Source: an uncultured Hyphomicrobiales bacterium
GTDB taxonomy: Bacteria; Pseudomonadota; Alphaproteobacteria; Rhizobiales; Beijerinckiaceae
DNA: 64,000 bases
Direction: 5' to 3'
NCBI GenBank assembly: GCA_903902915.1
Contig: CAIUWR010000065.1
Coordinates: 1 to 64,000, forward strand
Below, in pieces: positions 40,501 through 50,318 of this stretch. The notes beneath the pieces are model-generated. The model saw only the letters and a program-made list of their open reading frames with translations, was not told the DNA's origin and made no database searches. Numbering within the stretch: position 1 is the first letter of the stretch; each line of letters starts with the position of its first letter. The position numbers and the translations under genes are program-made.

Positions 40501-40943
40501 GCTATTATCGCGTCGACCATCCCGGATTATTGGAGGCCGCGCCCGGCGGCTGGCACGACACCGGCGACATCGTGGAGATGGACGCCGAACGTTTCATCAC
40601 CATCAAGGGGCGCGCCAAACGCTTCGCCAAGATTGCAGGCGAGATGGTGTCGCTCGCGGCGGTCGAACAGATCTGTGGAGATTTGTGGCGCGACCATCCG
40701 CCCGCCGTCATCGCCTTGCCCGACGCAAGGAAAGGCGAGCGGCTCATCATGGTCACGACCAAGGACGGCGCGACGCGCGCGCAGGTTCAGGCGTGGATGA
40801 AGGAGCGCGGCGCGACGGAACTCATGTTTCCGGCGGAGGTCGTCACCATCGACGCCATGCCCCTGCTCGGATCAGGCAAGACCGATTATGTCGAGCTGGA
40901 CCGCCTCATGCGAGGCAAGCTCGGCCTGTTGACGGTGGCCTGA
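37542..40943 (+). CDS. three-domain lysophospholipid transporter (MFS) - acyltransferase (PlsC) - acyl-ACP/CoA ligase fusion (LplT-Aas-like)
   Basis: MFS TM region; NHVSFLDAPVILSIL and FPEGRLTVTGS acyltransferase motifs; VLFTSGSEGAPKGVVLSHRNLLANI and GYGVTETAPVLAVN AMP-ligase motifs. Confidence 0.92.
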   Translation: MFTKLMSARRFAPLFWCQFFSAFNDNFVRQMLAMLILFKLGEDAAGSLITLAVGIFIAPSLLLSALGGEIADSHDKAVIARRLKFAEFGVQMVAAAGFWFGSLPLLYAALFGLGVIAALFGPIKYGILPDHLETHELPAGNALIEGATFLAILCGLIVGGYAADHARDPSGVVAQLMVIAIACWAASRLIPATGVAAPQLRPSMNVFASTGRLIRELAADQRLWTGGVAVSWFWMTGAIALSLTPVIIKTRIGGGIDVETAISALFAIGIGLGSVLAAVLAHGRIRLLPVPLSGLVMAVFLLDLGAATLNLPKASEAVALGAFLTSAAGLRIAVDVAGLAAAGGMFVVPIFSAVQAWAGEDRRARVIAAVNILNAIFIVGGTLMVAGLQATGLSEPALLLTLGLLNGGFAIWLFRALPGSFIGEALNALFRLMYRMEVRGLEHLEAAGERCVIALNHVSFLDAPVILSILDNNPVFAIDSQIARAWWVKPFLGVARCFPMDPAKPLSTRGLIKEVRAGQRLVIFPEGRLTVTGSLMKVYDGAAMIADKSDAMIVPVRLEGLDRTPFTRLSHLQARRQLFPKVRVTFLPPRRLSIDQSLFGRKRRMAAGAALYDVMSDLIFETTTTDGDLTSALHDSIALLGGSRVVLEDPITGAMKARTVETGAAVLARKIMRLGEAGDTLGLLLPNANAAAVTFFAIQQAGRVAAMLNFTAGVTNLRAACTGSCVAHILTSRAFVEKANLEAAVAELSQQAKIHYLEDIRSTATIGDKLRGLLERGRPLVVRKPDDPAVVLFTSGSEGAPKGVVLSHRNLLANIAQINARIDITPNDIVFNALPVFHSFGLTGGLLLGMLTGMKVYLYPSPLHYRQIPELVYGSNATVLFGTDTFLAGYAKMAHPYDFRSLRYIVAGAERVKEETRRVYMEKFGLRILEGYGVTETAPVLAVNTPMFNKVGTVGRLMPGMEHRLEPVPGIAEGGRLVVRGPNVMLGYYRVDHPGLLEAAPGGWHDTGDIVEMDAERFITIKGRAKRFAKIAGEMVSLAAVEQICGDLWRDHPPAVIALPDARKGERLIMVTTKDGATRAQVQAWMKERGATELMFPAEVVTIDAMPLLGSGKTDYVELDRLMRGKLGLLTVA

Positions 40944-41548
40944 TGACAAGGGCGCCCCAGGCCGCCAGACCCCGCAACGGCGCCAGCACGCGGGCCAGCA
41001 TAGAAAAGGCGGCGCTGCGCCTGTTCGCGGAAAAAGGCGTCGAGGGGACCACGATCCGCGATCTTGCGCTGGCGGTCGGCGTGGCCGACGCCGCGCTCTA
41101 CCGCTACTTCGCATCGAAGGAAGAGATCGCATCCGAACTCTTCGCCACGCATTATGGCGCGCTGGCGCGCAGCATCGAGGAGATCGGCGCGCGCGCCCTG
41201 CCCTTCGCGGACCTCATCGCCGCGCTGATCGATTTGCTCTGCGGCTTGTTCGACGATGCGCCGGACGTGTTCAGCTTCATCCTGCTCAACCAGCACGCCC
41301 ACCTGCGTTATATTCGCGACGAGGCTAATGCGATGGAGCCGCTGCGGGGGATCATGCGCAAGGCCCATGCGCGTGGGGAAATCGGCATCGAAGACTGCGA
41401 TCTCGCCGCCGCCATGGCGCTGGGCGCGGTGCTGCAACCCTGCGTCTTCAAACTCTACGGCCGTCTGCCCGGCCCCATGCGGGACCGCGCCGGGGACTTG
41501 ACCCACGCAGCCTTGCGCGTGCTGCGCCTCACGACCAGATCGTCCTGA
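40943..41548 (+). CDS. TetR/AcrR family transcriptional regulator
   Basis: STRASIEKAALRLFAEKGVEGTTIRDLALAVGVADAALYRYFASKEEI; start overlaps the upstream stop (TGATG). Confidence 0.92.
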   Translation: MTRAPQAARPRNGASTRASIEKAALRLFAEKGVEGTTIRDLALAVGVADAALYRYFASKEEIASELFATHYGALARSIEEIGARALPFADLIAALIDLLCGLFDDAPDVFSFILLNQHAHLRYIRDEANAMEPLRGIMRKAHARGEIGIEDCDLAAAMALGAVLQPCVFKLYGRLPGPMRDRAGDLTHAALRVLRLTTRSS

Positions 41549-42119
41549 GCGGACCATCGACGCCCATCACCGGGTCTTCGCGCGGCAATGGCACGCTGGC
41601 GATCCGGGCGCGAACCTCATCGCGCTCGGCCGGATCGCCATTGCGATCATCTCGGCCGCTGCCCTGCGGACAGGCGCCGATCACGATCAGATCAGCGGAC
41701 GCGCATTCGCAGCGATGGCCCATGCCTGCGGGAAGAATCGCCACATCTCCCGCGCCAAGTTCGACCGAGGCGCCATGATCTCCGCCAATGCGCAGCTTGA
41801 GCCTGCCGCGCGCCACGCCGAGCGCTTCGTGCGCGTTCGCATGAAAATGTGTTTCGCCCAACAAGCCGCCGCGCCAGATTTCACCCCAGCCCTGCATGGC
41901 GAATCGGGCCTCCATCAGCTCCGGCAGATCCTCGCTGACGGACCAGACCTCGCGATAAACCAGCGCGGGAAACTGGCTGTTGGGGATGCAGCCATCGCTC
42001 TGGAACCGGTATCTTTCGATCCGCTCGACCGCAGGCGCGACTGCGGCCATGCCGACGCTCGCCATGGAAGCCTCCATTTGAGCCACCAACGCCGCAGCCC
42101 CGTTGAAGGTTCCATGCAC
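41529..42119 (-). CDS. cupin-domain protein (start uncertain)
   Basis: HFHANAHEALGVARGRLKLRIGGDHGASVELGAGDVAILPAGMGHRCE. Confidence 0.85.
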   Translation of the reverse strand: MHGTFNGAAALVAQMEASMASVGMAAVAPAVERIERYRFQSDGCIPNSQFPALVYREVWSVSEDLPELMEARFAMQGWGEIWRGGLLGETHFHANAHEALGVARGRLKLRIGGDHGASVELGAGDVAILPAGMGHRCECASADLIVIGACPQGSGRDDRNGDPAERDEVRARIASVPLPREDPVMGVDGPLRTIWS

Positions 42120-42189
42120 GACGCGCCGACGCCCCCTTGGCGGGGGCGGCTCAAAGGGTCATAACCACCCCTTCAAGGAGAGCCTGCCC

Positions 42190-44853
42190 ATGCGCACCGA
42201 CATTGCACAGCCCGTCCGTCTGAGCGACTATCGCGCGCCCGACTACCTGATCGACACCGTCGATCTCGACATCCGGCTGCATCTGAGCGCGACCCATGTG
42301 CGGGCGCGGCTCCGCGTCCGCCCCAACCCCCTTGGCCGACCCGGCGCGCCGCTGACGCTCGATGGCGACGGGCTCAACGCGACGACGGTGCTGCTCGATG
42401 GCGGCGCGCTCAACCTGGACGCGAGCGCCATAGGCCCCGACCGCCTCACCATCATGGAACCCCCGCACGAGGCCTTCGAACTGACCATCGACACGGTGGT
42501 CGACCCCTCGGCCAACACCCAATTGATGGGGCTATACAGGTCTGGCTCGGCCTATTGCACTCAATGCGAGGCGGAGGGCTTTCGCCGCATCACCTATTTC
42601 CTCGACCGACCCGATGTTCTGAGCGTCTATACGACGCGCATTGAAGCCGACAAGGCGCAAGCCCCTGTGCTGCTGGGCAATGGCAATCTGATGGAATGCG
42701 GCGAGATCCCCGGCACAACCCGCCATTATGCGGTGTGGCACGATCCCCATCCCAAGCCCTGCTATCTCTTCGCGCTCGTGGGCGGCGATCTGGGCGCCAT
42801 CCACGACACGTTCACGACCGCTTCGGGCCGCGAGGTGAAGCTCGGCATTTATGTGGAGCATGGGAAAGAATCGCGCGCGGCCTACGCGATGGACGCGCTG
42901 AAGCGGTCCATGCGCTGGGACGAGGAGGCCTTTGGCCGCGAATATGATCTCGATGTCTTCAACATCGTCGCCGTGTCGGACTTCAACATGGGTGCGATGG
43001 AGAACAAGGGACTGAACGTCTTCAACGACAAATATGTGCTGGCCCTGCCGGGCACGGCCACCGATCTCGACTACGCCCATATCGAAGGCGTGATCGCCCA
43101 TGAATATTTCCACAATTGGACCGGCAACCGCATCACCTGCCGCGACTGGTTCCAGCTCTGTCTGAAGGAAGGCCTGACGGTTTTCCGCGATCAGGAATTT
43201 TCAGCGGACCAACGCTCGCGCCCGGTCAAGCGCATCGCCGACATCCGCACCCTGCGCGCGGCGCAGTTCCCCGAGGATTCCGGCCCGCTGGCCCATAATG
43301 TGCGCCCGGAGACCTATCTCGAGATCAACAACTTCTACACGCCCACGATCTACGAGAAGGGCGCCGAAGTCATCCGCATGCTCAAGGCCCTGATCGGCGC
43401 CGAGACCTTCCGCAAGGGCATGGACCTCTATTTCGAACGCTGCGACGGCATGGCGGCGACCGTGGAAGATTTCATCGCCTGTTTCGCGGAGGTCTCGGGC
43501 CGCGACCTCAGCCATTTCATGCTTTGGTACTCCCAGGCGGGCACGCCCACCCTCACCGTGACGAGCGCCTATGACGCCAGCGCGCGCACCTTCACCCTGA
43601 CCCTCACGCAAGCGGCCGCCCCGACACCGGGACAACCTGACAAGCGACCGCTGGTCATCCCGGTGGCGCTGGGGCTCGTGGGCGATGATGGGGATTTGCC
43701 CCTGACCACAAGCGCACCGCACGAAGTGGGAGGCGCCAGCGCCCAGGAATGCGCCAGCGGCGTCTTCGAACTCGACACGCCGTCGCGCAGCATCGTGTTC
43801 CACGATGTGACGCAGCGCCCGGCGGCTTCCGTACTGCGCGGCTTCTCCGCGCCCGTGAAGCTTGAGCTCGACACGAGCGCGGAAGACTTGCTGACGCTGG
43901 CCGCGCGCGACAGCGACCTCTTCAACCGCTGGCAGGCGATCCAGACCTCGGCGACCCGCTTGCTGACAGCCTCCGTCGCAGCCATCCGCAGCGGCGGCCT
44001 GCCGCTTTCAGACATGCGCTTTGCCGACGCGCTGGGCAGCGTGCTTGACGCGTTCACCCGCGACCCCGCCTTCACAGCGCAGGCGATCACTCCGCCAACC
44101 GAAGCCGACATGGCCCGCGAGATCGGCGCGGAGGTGGATCCGGACGCCATCCATCTGGCGCGCTGCGAACTGCGCCGCAGCCTTGGCGCACATTTGCAAG
44201 GGCGTCTGCACACGGTCTACGAGGCGCTCTCGACAGACGCGCCCTATTCGCCGGACGCCCGCAGCGCTGGCGCAAGGGCGCTGCGCAACGCGGCCCTTGA
44301 TCTCATCGCCGCAGGAGATGCGCAGACAGGCGCCGAGATCGCCATGCGTCAATTCCAGTCCGCTCACAATATGACGGACCAGTTTGGCGCGCTGGCGGTT
44401 CTGTCAACCATTCCGGGGGATCAACGCGAGCAGGCACTGGACGTCTTCTACCGGACCCATGCGGCTGATCATCTGGTGGTGGACAAATGGTTCGCGCTGC
44501 AAGGGCTGATACCCGAAGCTTCGACCTTCGAGCGTGTGCGCGCGCTGATGCAGCACCACGCCTTCACTTACGCCAATCCGAACCGCCTGCGCTCGCTCAT
44601 TGGAAGTTTCGCCGCCAACCCTACCCAATTCCACGCCGCAGACGGGCGCGGCTATGACCTCATCGCCTCAGTGGTGATGGAGATGGACGGGCGCAATCCC
44701 CAGGTCGCCGCGCGCCTGCTGGGAGCCTTCAGAACCTGGCGATCCATGGAGCCGGGGCGCCGGGCGAAGGCGCAGGAAGCATTGCAGCGCGTGGCCGCCA
44801 TTCAGGGCCTCTCCGCAGACGTTCGCGATATCGTGGACCGGTCGCTCGCCTGA
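42190..44853 (+). CDS. pepN: aminopeptidase N
   Basis: GAMENKGLNVFN; VIAHEYFHNWTGNRITCRDWFQLCLKEGLTVFRDQEFS. Confidence 0.96.
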   Translation: MRTDIAQPVRLSDYRAPDYLIDTVDLDIRLHLSATHVRARLRVRPNPLGRPGAPLTLDGDGLNATTVLLDGGALNLDASAIGPDRLTIMEPPHEAFELTIDTVVDPSANTQLMGLYRSGSAYCTQCEAEGFRRITYFLDRPDVLSVYTTRIEADKAQAPVLLGNGNLMECGEIPGTTRHYAVWHDPHPKPCYLFALVGGDLGAIHDTFTTASGREVKLGIYVEHGKESRAAYAMDALKRSMRWDEEAFGREYDLDVFNIVAVSDFNMGAMENKGLNVFNDKYVLALPGTATDLDYAHIEGVIAHEYFHNWTGNRITCRDWFQLCLKEGLTVFRDQEFSADQRSRPVKRIADIRTLRAAQFPEDSGPLAHNVRPETYLEINNFYTPTIYEKGAEVIRMLKALIGAETFRKGMDLYFERCDGMAATVEDFIACFAEVSGRDLSHFMLWYSQAGTPTLTVTSAYDASARTFTLTLTQAAAPTPGQPDKRPLVIPVALGLVGDDGDLPLTTSAPHEVGGASAQECASGVFELDTPSRSIVFHDVTQRPAASVLRGFSAPVKLELDTSAEDLLTLAARDSDLFNRWQAIQTSATRLLTASVAAIRSGGLPLSDMRFADALGSVLDAFTRDPAFTAQAITPPTEADMAREIGAEVDPDAIHLARCELRRSLGAHLQGRLHTVYEALSTDAPYSPDARSAGARALRNAALDLIAAGDAQTGAEIAMRQFQSAHNMTDQFGALAVLSTIPGDQREQALDVFYRTHAADHLVVDKWFALQGLIPEASTFERVRALMQHHAFTYANPNRLRSLIGSFAANPTQFHAADGRGYDLIASVVMEMDGRNPQVAARLLGAFRTWRSMEPGRRAKAQEALQRVAAIQGLSADVRDIVDRSLA

Positions 44854-45056
44854 CGAGCGGCCGCTATCCCATCGGCAAGTCTTTGGACTCCTTTCGTTCG
44901 TGGTTTTTGGCGCACGAACGCCAATAAAAAAACTTAATTGACGCAACGTATCATTAACCTCTGGACAAAAATCGCCGCGCGGATTCAACTGAGACTGATT
45001 CGAGGGCAGATGCGGCACATTTTCCCTCGGATTGATCGAAGTTTCGAGGGGGCCTT

Positions 45057-47384
45057 ATGGCGCGTGCGAACGCAGCCAATGCCGCCGCGCGAGCGGATGC
45101 ATTGCGACAACTTGCACGAATGTTGAGCTTTCCGATGTCCCGGCGGACGCCCCGACTCAATGGTTGGGCGCGACACGGCGTCAGTATCGGCATTGCTCTA
45201 TTTGTGGTGATCATCATGATCGCGGCCGCCATGCACACGCTGGACGCCCGCGATCAGGCGATTGAGGATGCGCGGAGCGAACTTGACCTGATCGCGGCGA
45301 GCGTAGCGAGCGAGATCGACGACGCGCGCTCGACGCCTTTCGATCCAGCCGCGCTGGAACGCGCCATGCCTGAGCGCGTCCTGCGTCATGAGCGCTATAT
45401 TCTGGTCAGCGACGCGAACGGCCAGATCATCGCGACTTTCCCCCGCGCCCGCGACGTCAAGGGCCCACTGGTCAATCAACTCGGCGCCGGTCAGCCTCTC
45501 CTGATCTTTGCAGAGAAAGCCGGCGCCCTTCGCATCAGTCTTGATGATGGCGGGGAAGCGCTGGCAGCCGTGCGTAACCTGCACGAGCCATTCGGACAGG
45601 TTGCCGTCCTCCACCCAATGCATGGCGTGCTGACAGACTGGCGCGCCACCATTCTATACGCCAACGTCCTTTTGTTCATCACCGCCGTGATCCTTGCACT
45701 GGCTGCGATGGGTTACGCCTGGCAATCGGCGACGACGCTAAAATCGCAAGCTGCATATGAGTCACTGCGTGAACGCATGAATACAGCCCTTAGCAGGGGC
45801 CGTTGTGGTTTATGGGATTGGGATCTGGCGCGCGGAAGGATCTACTGGTCGGCCTCCATGTATGAATTGCTGGGCATGGAGACGGGCCAGGAATATCTGT
45901 CCTGCGGCGATGTGAACCGCCTCATCCATCCCCAGGATGACGACCTGACCGCAATCGCGGAGTCTCTGGCGGCCTCGGACACAGTCAATATCGACCACAC
46001 ATTCCGCATTCGTAATCGAAAAGGAGAGTGGGTCTGGATGCGCGCCCGTGGGGAAATTGTGCGCGATGGGTGGAACCAGCCGGCGCATCTCGTTGGCATC
46101 GCCGTTGACATCACAGACCAGAAAACGCTGGCCGAACGCTCAGCGACGGCCGACATGCGCCTGCGGGACGCCATTGAAACAGTGTCCGAGGCCTTTGTGC
46201 TCTGGGATGCCGACAATCAGCTTGTGATGTGCAATTCGAAATTCCAGCGCCTGCACAATCTTCCTGCCGAGGCCGTGTCGCCGGGCCTGCCATATCACGA
46301 AGTCATGTCGCTGGGCACGCCGCTGCTGGTGCGCGCGCAAGTTCCACTGGGCGAACGCCCTCAAGCGGGAGCCCGCACCTATGAAGCGCGGCTTGCGGAC
46401 GGGCGCTGGCTGCAAATCAATGAACGCCGCACCAAGGATGGCGGCTATGTTTCCGTAGGCACGGACATCACCACGTTAAAACGTCATGAGGAACAGTTGC
46501 TCGATTCCGAGCGGCGCTTGATGGCCACTGTCGCTGACCTGCGACGTTCGCGCCAGACTCTGGAAGTGCAGGCGGGACAACTCTCGGACCTGGCGGAACG
46601 TTATCTCGAGCAAAAGGCCGAGGCTGAAAGCGCCAACCGCGCCAAGTCGGAATTCCTCGCAAATATGAGCCATGAGCTGCGCACGCCGCTCAACGCCATC
46701 ATCGGCTTTTCCGAAATGATGGAACATGAAACGTTCGGCGCGCTCGGCAATGAGCGTTATGTCGATTACTGCGGCCATATCCGCAGAAGCGGCGAGGGGC
46801 TGCTGTCGGTCATCTCCGATGTGCTGGACATGTCGCGCATCGAGGCCGGCCGACTGCGGCTGGAGCGGGAGACGATCGAAGTCGAGGAAATCATCACGAC
46901 CTGCATCGACGATCTGCGCACAGCGGCCAAGGCCAAAGGCGTCATCCTCACCACCAGCGGCACTCACAATCAGGCGATCAGCGGCGATCGGGAGCAGCTC
47001 CAAAAAGTGCTCGCCAGCCTGCTGCGCAACGCCGTGAAATTCACCCCGGAAGGCGGCGCCGTGAATGTGCGCACGCGCATCATGAACGATGCTGTTAAAA
47101 TTTATGTTGAAGACACTGGGGCGGGCATTTCGCCAGAGGCCCTTGCGCGCGTCGGCAAGCCCTTCGAGCAGATCGACACGCCGCTCGAAGACGGCATGCG
47201 CGGATCGGGGCTTGGCCTCGCCATCGCGCGGTCCCTTGTCGAGCTGCATGGCGGCACGTTGCGCATCCGCAGCGTAGTGGGCGCGGGAACCAGCGTGCGC
47301 GTGCTGCTGCCCATCGCGGCGCCTGCGGCGGCGCTCTCGTTTCAAGCCGCGACGCAACCCGGAATGGACGAACGCGCAGCCTGA
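45057..47384 (+). CDS. PAS-domain sensor histidine kinase
   Basis: AKSEFLANMSHELRTPLNAIIGFSEMM H-box; GSGLGLAIARSLVELHGG G-box; PAS segments. Confidence 0.93.
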   Translation: MARANAANAAARADALRQLARMLSFPMSRRTPRLNGWARHGVSIGIALFVVIIMIAAAMHTLDARDQAIEDARSELDLIAASVASEIDDARSTPFDPAALERAMPERVLRHERYILVSDANGQIIATFPRARDVKGPLVNQLGAGQPLLIFAEKAGALRISLDDGGEALAAVRNLHEPFGQVAVLHPMHGVLTDWRATILYANVLLFITAVILALAAMGYAWQSATTLKSQAAYESLRERMNTALSRGRCGLWDWDLARGRIYWSASMYELLGMETGQEYLSCGDVNRLIHPQDDDLTAIAESLAASDTVNIDHTFRIRNRKGEWVWMRARGEIVRDGWNQPAHLVGIAVDITDQKTLAERSATADMRLRDAIETVSEAFVLWDADNQLVMCNSKFQRLHNLPAEAVSPGLPYHEVMSLGTPLLVRAQVPLGERPQAGARTYEARLADGRWLQINERRTKDGGYVSVGTDITTLKRHEEQLLDSERRLMATVADLRRSRQTLEVQAGQLSDLAERYLEQKAEAESANRAKSEFLANMSHELRTPLNAIIGFSEMMEHETFGALGNERYVDYCGHIRRSGEGLLSVISDVLDMSRIEAGRLRLERETIEVEEIITTCIDDLRTAAKAKGVILTTSGTHNQAISGDREQLQKVLASLLRNAVKFTPEGGAVNVRTRIMNDAVKIYVEDTGAGISPEALARVGKPFEQIDTPLEDGMRGSGLGLAIARSLVELHGGTLRIRSVVGAGTSVRVLLPIAAPAAALSFQAATQPGMDERAA

Positions 47385-47390
47385 CGTCGC

Positions 47391-50318
47391 TCAATCGAGC
47401 AGTCGTCGAAAAATGGCGCGCACCGAACGGCGCGTCTCCACGAGTTGCCGCTCTAGACGCGAAAAATCGGGACAATCGGCGGCGGCGGCGATGCGGCGCA
47501 GAACGCCCTTTGCGGTCCTGTCGGGATCGAATGGACCTTCGGTCGTGAGACGCATCATTTGCGTCACTGTGGAATAAAGGCGATGCGCCGCCACCAACCG
47601 ATCCGAATCCCCTGCCGGGATCAGGCCAAGCTGGCCAGCGTTTGCGATGACTTGCGCCGGCTCGACGGCCAGAACGCCAGCATGAGCGGCGCCATGACGT
47701 AGCGCCAGAAATTGCGCGATGAATTCGACGTCGATGACCCCGCCTGCGGCCAGCTTCAAATCCCAGGGATCTGTCTCGCCCTTTTCCCTAGCGATGAGCG
47801 CGCGCATCTCGCGCACGGACCTTCGGAGCAGATCCGGATCGCACGGCTGGCGCAACGCGACCTTGATGGCGGCCTCAACCTCGCCGCCCAGCGCGGCGTC
47901 TCCCGCGACGACACGGGCGCGCGTAAGCGTCATGTGCTCCCACGTTTCCGCCTCCTCAAGTTGGTAGGCGAGAAACCCCTTCATCTGCGTCGCCAAAGGC
48001 CCTTGCCCACCGGAAGGACGCAGGCGCATGTCAACTTCATAAAGGCGCCCCCGACGTGTGGCCACCGTCAGAGACGAGACGAGGCGCTGGGTAAGGCGCG
48101 TGTAATACTGAATCGCATGAAGACGCCGCGCGCCATCGGACTCCGGCGCCGCCTCATCAAAATCATAGAGCAGAACCAGGTCGAGATCAGACGCAACGGT
48201 CATTTCGCGCGAACCGAATTTGCCCATGGCGAGCACAGCGCAGCGCCCGCCAGCCACGCGCCCATATTCCGTTGCGAAATGAGTCTCCACATGAGCGAGA
48301 CAAGTACGCAAGATTGAGCCCGCCATGGCGGCATATGCGCGCCCCGCATTCAAAGGGTCGAGCAGGCCGGACAAGGTGCGCACGCCAATGAGGAACATCT
48401 CCTCTTGCGCCAGATCACGCATGCCGTCGAGGAAATCCTCCGTACTGCGCGCGTTGTTCAACAACGCCGCTGCGCGACCATCATAGGCGGACTCGTCCGC
48501 AGGAGCCTGCAACAAAGCAGGATCAATCGCGGCGTCAAGCAAATGAGGACGCATGACGACCACGCGCGCCAGTCGGGGCGCGCCTCCGAGAATGTCGCCA
48601 AAAAGGTCGCGCACGCTGGCGTTGGCGCGCAGGATGGAAAACAACTCCACGGCGGCCGGCATGCGCATCAATGCAGCGTCGAAGGCGTCAAGCGCGGCGT
48701 CTGCGTCGCCGCTACCGGAGAAACTTTGGAGCAAGGCGGGAACAAGCTCGGTCAAAACCTCGCGCGCGCGCGGGCTTTGCACCGCAGGCCTGCGGCCGAA
48801 ATGCCAACCACGGATCGTCTCCGCCGCCCGCGCAGGATCATGAAAGCCAAGTCCGGCGAGCGTCTTCAAAGTCTCCGGATCATCCGTGACCCCGGTAAAG
48901 ACAAGGCTGCCCCCACTCGCACCAAGCCCCGGCGCATGTTCAAACAGGCGCGCATAATGGCGCTCGACATTTTTGAGGTGAAGCGTCAGCTCCTTTTCGA
49001 AGGACGCAAGGCGCGCATAACCACAAAATTTCGCAAAACGACGAAGGGATTGCGGATCAGAGGGCAGTCGCTGGGTCTGCTCGTCGGCGAGCATTTGCAG
49101 GCGGTGCTCGATGGCGCGCAGAAATTTGTAAGATGCGCCCAGATCATCCACCGCTTCTTGGGTCACCCAGCCGTCGCTTTGCAAGGCGGCCAGCATGTCG
49201 AGCGTGCGCGCGCCGCGCAGCTGCATGCGTCTGCCGCCAAAGATCAGCTGCTGTGTCTGGACGAAGAATTCCACCTCGCGAATGCCGCCACGCCCCAGCT
49301 TCACATCGTGGCCTGCGACCGCAACTTCGGCATGGCCGCGCACGGCATGGATCTGCCGCTTCATGGCGTGGATGTCGGCGATGGCCGCATAGTCAAAATA
49401 TTTGCGCCAGATGAACGGCGCCAGATCCGCCAGAAAGCTGAAGCCCAATGGTTTGTCGCCAGCGACAGGACGCGCCTTGATGAGCGCCGCGCGCTCCCAA
49501 TTCTGGCCAAGCATTTCGTAATAGGAAAAGGCGGCGGGCAGAGAAATCGCCACCGCAGTCGAGCCCGGATCAGGGCGCAGGCGCAGATCGACCCGCAAGA
49601 CATAGCCGTCGCCCGTGCGTTCCTGCAAGAGCTTCGCAAGCGCGCGCGTCATGCGCACGAAGACGCTGGACGGCGCCTGATCTTCGCAAACGGCGGAGGT
49701 CGCGGGATCAAAAAAAACGATCAGGTCGATATCGCTGGAATAGTTGAGTTCGCATGCCCCATGCTTGCCCATGGCGAGCACGACGAGGCCGCAACCATTT
49801 TCAGGGTCCGCTGCGTCGGGCAACACGAGCTTGCCGTCATGGGCAGCCGCACGCAGCAAATAACGCAAGGCTCGCGAGACGGCGCCATCAGCGAAGCGCG
49901 ACAGGGCCTGCGTCACCTGCGTCACTTCCCACACGCCGCCAAGGTCCGCGAGCGCGATCAACAAAGCCGCAGCCTGCTTGGCCAGACGCAGCGCCCGCAT
50001 CACGTCCGCGTCATCGGCCGCTGCATCGCACCCGTCACCCATATCGGCGAGGAGCCGGTCCAGACCAACCTCCGGCGACACACTCAACAAAGCCCCAAGC
50101 CGCGTGGGATTTCGCCGCATGAGCCCCCATAAAAAAGGAGAATGATCGGCGATCCCCAGCAGCAAGTCGCGCACGGCCGACAGCTGCAGCAGCTCGGCAG
50201 GACACTCCCCGCATTCAAGCAGCTCGGCGAGCCGCGCGCGGGCGGCGCGCGCATCTGCAAGCTTGGGCGCCTTGCAAAGGCGAGAGGCGAGTGACAGCGA
50301 CGGATCAAGCAGCGTCAT
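47391..50318 (-). CDS. glnE: bifunctional glutamine synthetase adenylyltransferase/adenylyl-removing enzyme
   Basis: LVVLAMGKHGACELNYSSDIDLIVFFDP and CAVLAMGKFGSREMTVASDLDLVLLYDF, two nucleotidyltransferase domains. Confidence 0.95.
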   Translation of the reverse strand: MTLLDPSLSLASRLCKAPKLADARAARARLAELLECGECPAELLQLSAVRDLLLGIADHSPFLWGLMRRNPTRLGALLSVSPEVGLDRLLADMGDGCDAAADDADVMRALRLAKQAAALLIALADLGGVWEVTQVTQALSRFADGAVSRALRYLLRAAAHDGKLVLPDAADPENGCGLVVLAMGKHGACELNYSSDIDLIVFFDPATSAVCEDQAPSSVFVRMTRALAKLLQERTGDGYVLRVDLRLRPDPGSTAVAISLPAAFSYYEMLGQNWERAALIKARPVAGDKPLGFSFLADLAPFIWRKYFDYAAIADIHAMKRQIHAVRGHAEVAVAGHDVKLGRGGIREVEFFVQTQQLIFGGRRMQLRGARTLDMLAALQSDGWVTQEAVDDLGASYKFLRAIEHRLQMLADEQTQRLPSDPQSLRRFAKFCGYARLASFEKELTLHLKNVERHYARLFEHAPGLGASGGSLVFTGVTDDPETLKTLAGLGFHDPARAAETIRGWHFGRRPAVQSPRAREVLTELVPALLQSFSGSGDADAALDAFDAALMRMPAAVELFSILRANASVRDLFGDILGGAPRLARVVVMRPHLLDAAIDPALLQAPADESAYDGRAAALLNNARSTEDFLDGMRDLAQEEMFLIGVRTLSGLLDPLNAGRAYAAMAGSILRTCLAHVETHFATEYGRVAGGRCAVLAMGKFGSREMTVASDLDLVLLYDFDEAAPESDGARRLHAIQYYTRLTQRLVSSLTVATRRGRLYEVDMRLRPSGGQGPLATQMKGFLAYQLEEAETWEHMTLTRARVVAGDAALGGEVEAAIKVALRQPCDPDLLRRSVREMRALIAREKGETDPWDLKLAAGGVIDVEFIAQFLALRHGAAHAGVLAVEPAQVIANAGQLGLIPAGDSDRLVAAHRLYSTVTQMMRLTTEGPFDPDRTAKGVLRRIAAAADCPDFSRLERQLVETRRSVRAIFRRLLD

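Noticed and set aside
44895-44920. CGTTCGTG/CACGAACG stem as a terminator for pepN
   Set aside because: Followed by an A-tract, not a T-tract, on the plus strand; not a convincing terminator in either direction.
48405-50132. 575-aa ORF antisense to glnE
   Set aside because: Opposite strand is an intact GlnE with conserved motifs; no recognisable domain in the antisense frame.
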